Of a stretch of 64,000 nt of DNA, positions 59,822 through 64,000 are shown piece by piece. The first letter of the stretch is position 1. Every line of letters starts with the position of its first letter. The position numbers and the translations under genes are program-made. Source of the stretch: Streptococcus minor DSM 17118 (GTDB lineage: Bacteria; Bacillota; Bacilli; Lactobacillales; Streptococcaceae); contig NZ_AQYB01000033.1 of NCBI RefSeq assembly GCF_000377005.1, positions 372,001 through 436,000 of the forward strand, read 5' to 3'. The notes under the pieces are model-generated. The model made no database searches. It was given only the letters and a program-made list of their open reading frames with translations, and was not told the origin of the DNA.

Positions 59822-60634
59822 CTAGGTAAGTGATAAGTGATGCTGTATGTAGCCAAGTACCGCATCATCATCACAAAAGCCGATGACCTGATTAGCTACT
59901 GCCTTGATGGAATCTCGGGCATTTTTAGTAGCAATCGCTGTACCAGCAAACTCCAACATCTCAAGGTCATTTTGGTTGTCACCAAAGGCGATCACATCTT
60001 GATTAGTTAAGTCAAAGTAATCACAAAGTCGAGCAAGAGACACTGCTTTATTGATATCTGATAAAATGATATCAACTGAGTTAAAACCTGTAGTGACAGC
60101 AGAAATACCATGAAAACTATTATTGAGCCATTTGTAGACCTCAGAAAATGTTTCCTCTGAAAAATATGCTGCTATCTTGACTATTTCGTCAGTAACCTCT
60201 GATAAGTTTGCTACCTTTTGTAACTTAGGATAATATCTGGCACAATTCTTGTAATAAGCATCATCCACTGCTTCAGAGATATAGGCTTGCTCTATGCCAG
60301 ATAACAGAATCCGGTCAGTTGGTCCATAGGGACTGTTCTTGATAGCAGCCACAATAGGCTGATATTCCTCTGCTGTGAGGAGCTTATCCTGAAATAGCAT
60401 CTGCCCTTGATAGGAAAGGAGACTACCATTTTCTGCCAAAAACACCATATCATTCTCAAATCCTTGAAAAACTTCCTTTAAGCTGAGTAAGGGACGACCG
60501 CTAGCAGCCACAAACAGGTAGCCTTTTTCCTTGAATTGGTTTAGAATATTTCGTAATCCTTGCCGATCATAGCTATGATCTGATCGTAGAAAGGTTCCAT
60601 CAAGATCTGTTACAAAGAGCTTAGTTATTTTCAT
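59822..60634 (-). CDS. Cof-type HAD-IIB phosphatase
   Basis: 270 residues. HAD motif I FVTDLDGTFLRS, motif II VAASGRPLLSLKEVF, motif IV IAFGDNQNDLEMLEFAG. ATG two bases after the smc stop, so it is coupled to smc. Its nearest relative in the window is the 51025-51834 protein. Substrate unknown; family includes sugar-phosphate phosphatases. Confidence 0.92.
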   Translation of the reverse strand: MKITKLFVTDLDGTFLRSDHSYDRQGLRNILNQFKEKGYLFVAASGRPLLSLKEVFQGFENDMVFLAENGSLLSYQGQMLFQDKLLTAEEYQPIVAAIKNSPYGPTDRILLSGIEQAYISEAVDDAYYKNCARYYPKLQKVANLSEVTDEIVKIAAYFSEETFSEVYKWLNNSFHGISAVTTGFNSVDIILSDINKAVSLARLCDYFDLTNQDVIAFGDNQNDLEMLEFAGTAIATKNARDSIKAVANQVIGFCDDDAVLGYIQHHLSLT

Positions 60635-60636
60635 TA

Positions 60637-63600
60637 CTACATCCTTTCTATATCTTTGAGCTTGACAGAAACGATTTTTGAAACACCAGATTCCTGCATA
60701 GTTACACCATAGATAGCGTCAGCAGCCGACATAGTCCCCTTACGGTGAGTCACTACGATAAACTGGCTGGATTTGTCAAAGCGATTGAGGTAGTCTCCAA
60801 AACGCTTGACATTGGCCTCATCCAAGGCTGCTTCAACCTCATCCAGAATGACAAAAGGAATGGTTTTAACGCGGATAATAGAGAACAGTAAAGCTAAGGC
60901 AGACAGGGCTTTTTCTCCACCTGACATAAGGTTGAGGGACTGGATCTTCTTGCCCGGTGGCTGAACAGAAATCTCGACACCAGCTGTCAATAAGTCTGGA
61001 CCGGTCAATATCAAGTCTGCAGCCCCACCACCAAACATCTGCTTAAAGGTCATCTGAAAAGAGGATCTTATAGCATCAAAAGTTGCTTTAAAGCGTTCTT
61101 TCACCTCATCATCCATTTCGTGGATAGTGGCTAGAAGCAAATCACGGGCTGAAAGCACATCATCTCGCTGGCTGTTTAGAAAAATCAAGCGTTCATGAAC
61201 TTCTTGATACTGTTCAATGGCATCTAGGTTAACAGGACCAAGGTCACGAATGGATCGTTCCAAATCTTTTAAATTCTTCTCAGCTTGAGCCAAATCTTCC
61301 AATTTCCGAGCTTGTTTCTGAGCTTCTTCAAAGCTGACTTTAAAATTCTCTGTCAGACTAAGTAACAGATTACGTAGTTTATGAGCAGCCTGCTCACAAT
61401 CAGCCTCTAACTTGGCCTGACGACGGATGAGGTCATCATTTTTCAAACGAGCTTTCTCTAATCTTCCCTCCAAGTCTTCAAATTGACCTTCGATATCTTC
61501 TAGCTCAAACTTAAATCGAACGATAGCCTGATCGGTTTTTGCTTTTTTACTCTGAGCTGCTTGGAGTTGTTCCACTAAGACATCCAGTGTAGTATCATCC
61601 AAGGCAACATTCTTCTCATCGATAATTTCTTGGAGAAGCTCTATTTCCTTGGTCAAACGAGCGATATCTTCTTCCAAACGTTTTATCGTTGTCTCTTCAA
61701 AGCGGATTTCACTCATTACCTGAGTTTGCTCCAATGTCAGGGCAGATAAGTTGTCTTGTAGAACCTGCAGCTTCTCTTGAATGGCATTGCGGTTCGTTTT
61801 TACTTCTTCAATCTGCTGATTGATTTCAGACTTCTTGTCTTCGAAGCCAGCCAACTCTAATTGGAGACTGGAAATAGTTACCTGTAAGTCTGTCAATGTA
61901 TCAGGTGAAACCTGACTCACTTGCAAATCATAGAGTTGTTGCAAATCGACTAAGCGTTCCTCTAGCTGTTGCGTTTGTAGGCGAATCTTTTGTTCCTCAA
62001 GTCGGGCAGTCTCTCCTTCAAGCTTAATAGCCTCTAGTTCTGCACGATCTGTTTCCAGAGACTCTTTCCTTCTTGCAATCTCAGCTTCTTCTGCTTGCAA
62101 TTTTGCTGACAATACCTTGATTTCTGCTACCAATGCATCCAACTCCGGCTTGATAAAAAGACTGTTATTATTGCGGAGAGCACCACCGGCAAAGGAGCCG
62201 CCTGGTCGAATTTCAGATCCGTCCAAGGTCACGATTCGGACTTGAAAGCGTGTTGTTCGAGCAGCTTGATTGGCATGATCAAGGTCATCAAAAATAGCTG
62301 TTGCTCCTAGCAGATTTTGGAAAATGCCTGCCAGAGAACTATCATAAGTTACCAGCTGATCAGCAGTTCCTAGGAATCCAGCACTGGCTTCTAATTGAGC
62401 TAAATGATGACTGGATAATTGGCGGGGCTTGATAGTCGTTAAAGGCAGGAAAGTCGCTCGTCCTTGTCGACTTTTCTTGAGGAAGGCGATGGCCGCTTTG
62501 GCATGACTTTCCTTCTCCACAATAATGTTCTGACTCGCTGCTCCAAGGGCAATTTCCATAGCTGTTTGATACTGAGGCTCAAAGGTGATATGTTCACTGA
62601 CAGCACCTATAATCCCCCCAATTTCTCTGGCATTTTGCAAAACAGCCTTCACGCCAGCATAGAAATTGGAATGATTTTTTAGAATAGCTTCTAAGCTAGT
62701 TTGTCGGGCCTTTTTTTCCTTAAGGAGATCCAAAAGGTCAAACATCTTACTTTGTTGTTCCTGGTACCTAGCCTGTGCTTGAGAAAATTTAGCTTCGCTG
62801 GACTTGTAAGTATCAAGAAGGTGACGAAGTTCTAGCTCGGCCTGAGTCAGCATCTTCTGACTGCTCGCCAAATCTTTTTCCGCCTCTGCCTTATCTACTT
62901 GTAACTTCGCTAATTCCTGAGCCTTATTCTCAGAAAGTCGGATATGATTATCCAGCTCTTGCTCTAGCTTAGCCAATTGGTTGGAGGTATCTGCTTCTGC
63001 CTGCATGAGACGGACATAGTTTTCCCGTAAATGTTCAATGATTTGATCCGGATTTTCAGAAAAATGAGCAATTTCCTTTTGAACTTCTGCAATGCTTGGT
63101 GTCAACTCAGATAGGCGTGATTGTAGATTTGCCAATGTTTTCTGGCTGCTTGTCAAGTTTTTCTGAGTTTCTGCTAAACTTCTTTCTTGACCAAGCAAAC
63201 GTTCTTGAGCTTCCTGCTTGCTAGATTCATTTTGGCTGGATTCTAGCTCATATAGGGCCTGCTTGCGCTCCAAATCACTAATAAGACGAGTTAAGTCCAG
63301 AAGAAGTGCCTGCTCTTTCTCCAGTGACTCAGATAATTTATGCCGTTCTTGCTTGAGGGTTTGATTTTCTAGCTCTAAGTTGTCACGTTGTTCGTAGTAG
63401 CTAGTCAAATCAGCTTTGACCTGAGTCAGCGCCTCCTCTTTTTCTGTCAGCAGGCTACGCCCCTTTTCAATTTGAGCCACCAACACTTCCAGATAAAGTT
63501 GTTGACGCTTCTCATCCAATTCTAGAAATTGCTTGGCCACTTGAGATTGTTTTTCAAGTGGTTTTATCTGATTATCCAGCTCGTAGATAATATCCTCCAA

Positions 63601-64000
63601 GCGGTCCAGATTATCTTGGGTTTGCGAGAGTTTACTTTCCGTTTCCTTTTTACGATTCTTATACTTGAGAACACCCGCTGCTTCCTCGAAAATGCTACGA
63701 CGTTCTTCTGGTTTTGAGTTGAAAATTTCTTCGACTCGCCCCTGAGAAATAATAGAGAAAGAATCTCTCCCCAATCCAGTATCCATAAAGAGTTCATGGA
63801 CATCTCGTAAACGAACTTTCTTACCATCAATCAGATACTCACTATCTCCTGAGCGGTAAATATGCCGCGCTACCGTAATCTCCTTGGCCCGATCCGCAAT
63901 AAAACCATTGCTATTATCAAGCGTAACCACTACAGAAGCAAAATTGAGAGGCTTGCGCTTTTCCGTACCAGCAAAAATAACGTCAGGCATCTTGCCACCA
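60637..64000 (-). CDS. smc: Chromosome partition protein SMC (5' end outside window)
   Basis: Condensin-like ATPase that organises the chromosome. About 1,120 residues remain. The N-terminal Walker A lies beyond 64000; the frame continues as GGKMPDVIFAGTE. Visible: Q-loop region SFSIISQGRVEEI, first coiled coil, a hinge around residues 425-560 (GGIIGAVSEHI, GAASQNIIVE), second coiled coil, and the C-terminal signature LNLMSGGEKALSALAL with Walker B FVILDEVEAALDE. Upstream neighbour in streptococci is rnc. Confidence 0.96.
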   Translation of the reverse strand, partial: GGKMPDVIFAGTEKRKPLNFASVVVTLDNSNGFIADRAKEITVARHIYRSGDSEYLIDGKKVRLRDVHELFMDTGLGRDSFSIISQGRVEEIFNSKPEERRSIFEEAAGVLKYKNRKKETESKLSQTQDNLDRLEDIIYELDNQIKPLEKQSQVAKQFLELDEKRQQLYLEVLVAQIEKGRSLLTEKEEALTQVKADLTSYYEQRDNLELENQTLKQERHKLSESLEKEQALLLDLTRLISDLERKQALYELESSQNESSKQEAQERLLGQERSLAETQKNLTSSQKTLANLQSRLSELTPSIAEVQKEIAHFSENPDQIIEHLRENYVRLMQAEADTSNQLAKLEQELDNHIRLSENKAQELAKLQVDKAEAEKDLASSQKMLTQAELELRHLLDTYKSSEAKFSQAQARYQEQQSKMFDLLDLLKEKKARQTSLEAILKNHSNFYAGVKAVLQNAREIGGIIGAVSEHITFEPQYQTAMEIALGAASQNIIVEKESHAKAAIAFLKKSRQGRATFLPLTTIKPRQLSSHHLAQLEASAGFLGTADQLVTYDSSLAGIFQNLLGATAIFDDLDHANQAARTTRFQVRIVTLDGSEIRPGGSFAGGALRNNNSLFIKPELDALVAEIKVLSAKLQAEEAEIARRKESLETDRAELEAIKLEGETARLEEQKIRLQTQQLEERLVDLQQLYDLQVSQVSPDTLTDLQVTISSLQLELAGFEDKKSEINQQIEEVKTNRNAIQEKLQVLQDNLSALTLEQTQVMSEIRFEETTIKRLEEDIARLTKEIELLQEIIDEKNVALDDTTLDVLVEQLQAAQSKKAKTDQAIVRFKFELEDIEGQFEDLEGRLEKARLKNDDLIRRQAKLEADCEQAAHKLRNLLLSLTENFKVSFEEAQKQARKLEDLAQAEKNLKDLERSIRDLGPVNLDAIEQYQEVHERLIFLNSQRDDVLSARDLLLATIHEMDDEVKERFKATFDAIRSSFQMTFKQMFGGGAADLILTGPDLLTAGVEISVQPPGKKIQSLNLMSGGEKALSALALLFSIIRVKTIPFVILDEVEAALDEANVKRFGDYLNRFDKSSQFIVVTHRKGTMSAADAIYGVTMQESGVSKIVSVKLKDIERM

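Overview
The window is a low-GC Firmicute chromosome segment from the genus Streptococcus. The evidence is a tmRNA encoding the streptococcal tag AKNTNSYALAA, the pfkA-pyk pair, an F-ATPase operon in c-a-b-delta-alpha-gamma-beta-epsilon order, a YSIRK/LPxTG-anchored M26 zinc metalloprotease and a DnaE of about 1,034 residues. From memory, AtpH and the other F0 subunits look unlike those of S. pneumoniae/S. mitis. A lineage such as S. suis or a relative is my best guess, but the species is inference. Most genes lie on the minus strand.

Layout. 1-912: 3' part of an FAD oxidoreductase. 1061-6808: pyk, pfkA, dnaE (minus). 6987-8884: GntR regulator plus ABC exporter (plus). 8947-9390: tRNA-Ser(GGA) and tmRNA (minus). 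9496-10092: DedA/TVP38-like membrane protein from an apparently leaderless message. 10103-10850: an IS200-type insertion sequence. 10899-16012: a NarL-type two-component system divergent from a three-gene ABC-2 exporter. 16342-21763: DUF59 protein, rpoD, dnaG, mscL, galE, rpsU. 21895-25146: compact M26 protease. 25403-29289: small membrane protein, NagD-type phosphatase, NUDIX hydrolase, acyl-ACP thioesterase, HemW. 29470-31734: glycogen/maltodextrin phosphorylase. 31888-35678: nucleoside salvage (deoB, ArsC-like, small ORF, punA, small ORF, deoD). 35823-42161: complete atp operon. 42311-45322: diacylglycerol kinase and ligA. 45459-47316: 44-residue protein plus YcgR/YcgQ-like permease pair. 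47394-48881: zwf. 48964-51834: ftsY and two Cof phosphatases. 52090-59495: a sugar islet (TIM-barrel protein, aldo/keto reductase, GH35 beta-galactosidase, cellobiose/lactose-type PTS IIC-IIA-IIB, divergent ROK repressor). 59822-64000: a third Cof phosphatase and smc (5' end outside).

Functionally this is mostly core genome: glycolysis, replication initiation and elongation, ATP synthesis, nucleoside salvage, trans-translation and SRP targeting. Accessory modules are inserted into it: the IS200 copy, the surface protease with identical 72-bp repeats, and the sugar islet, which separates smc-cof from cof-cof-ftsY. The sugar operon has a consensus sigma-A promoter whose -35 box lies inside a perfect catabolite-response element, so it should be induced through the ROK protein and repressed by CcpA.

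The main oddities are: an apparent 4-base deletion that knocks the PTS IIA gene out of frame with its own start; two genes (DedA-like and hemW) whose start codon lies exactly 6 nt after an extended -10 box; a 79-bp imperfect palindrome after the ABC exporter; and several conserved-looking small genes of unknown function. I see no CRISPR array, prophage or plasmid origin.
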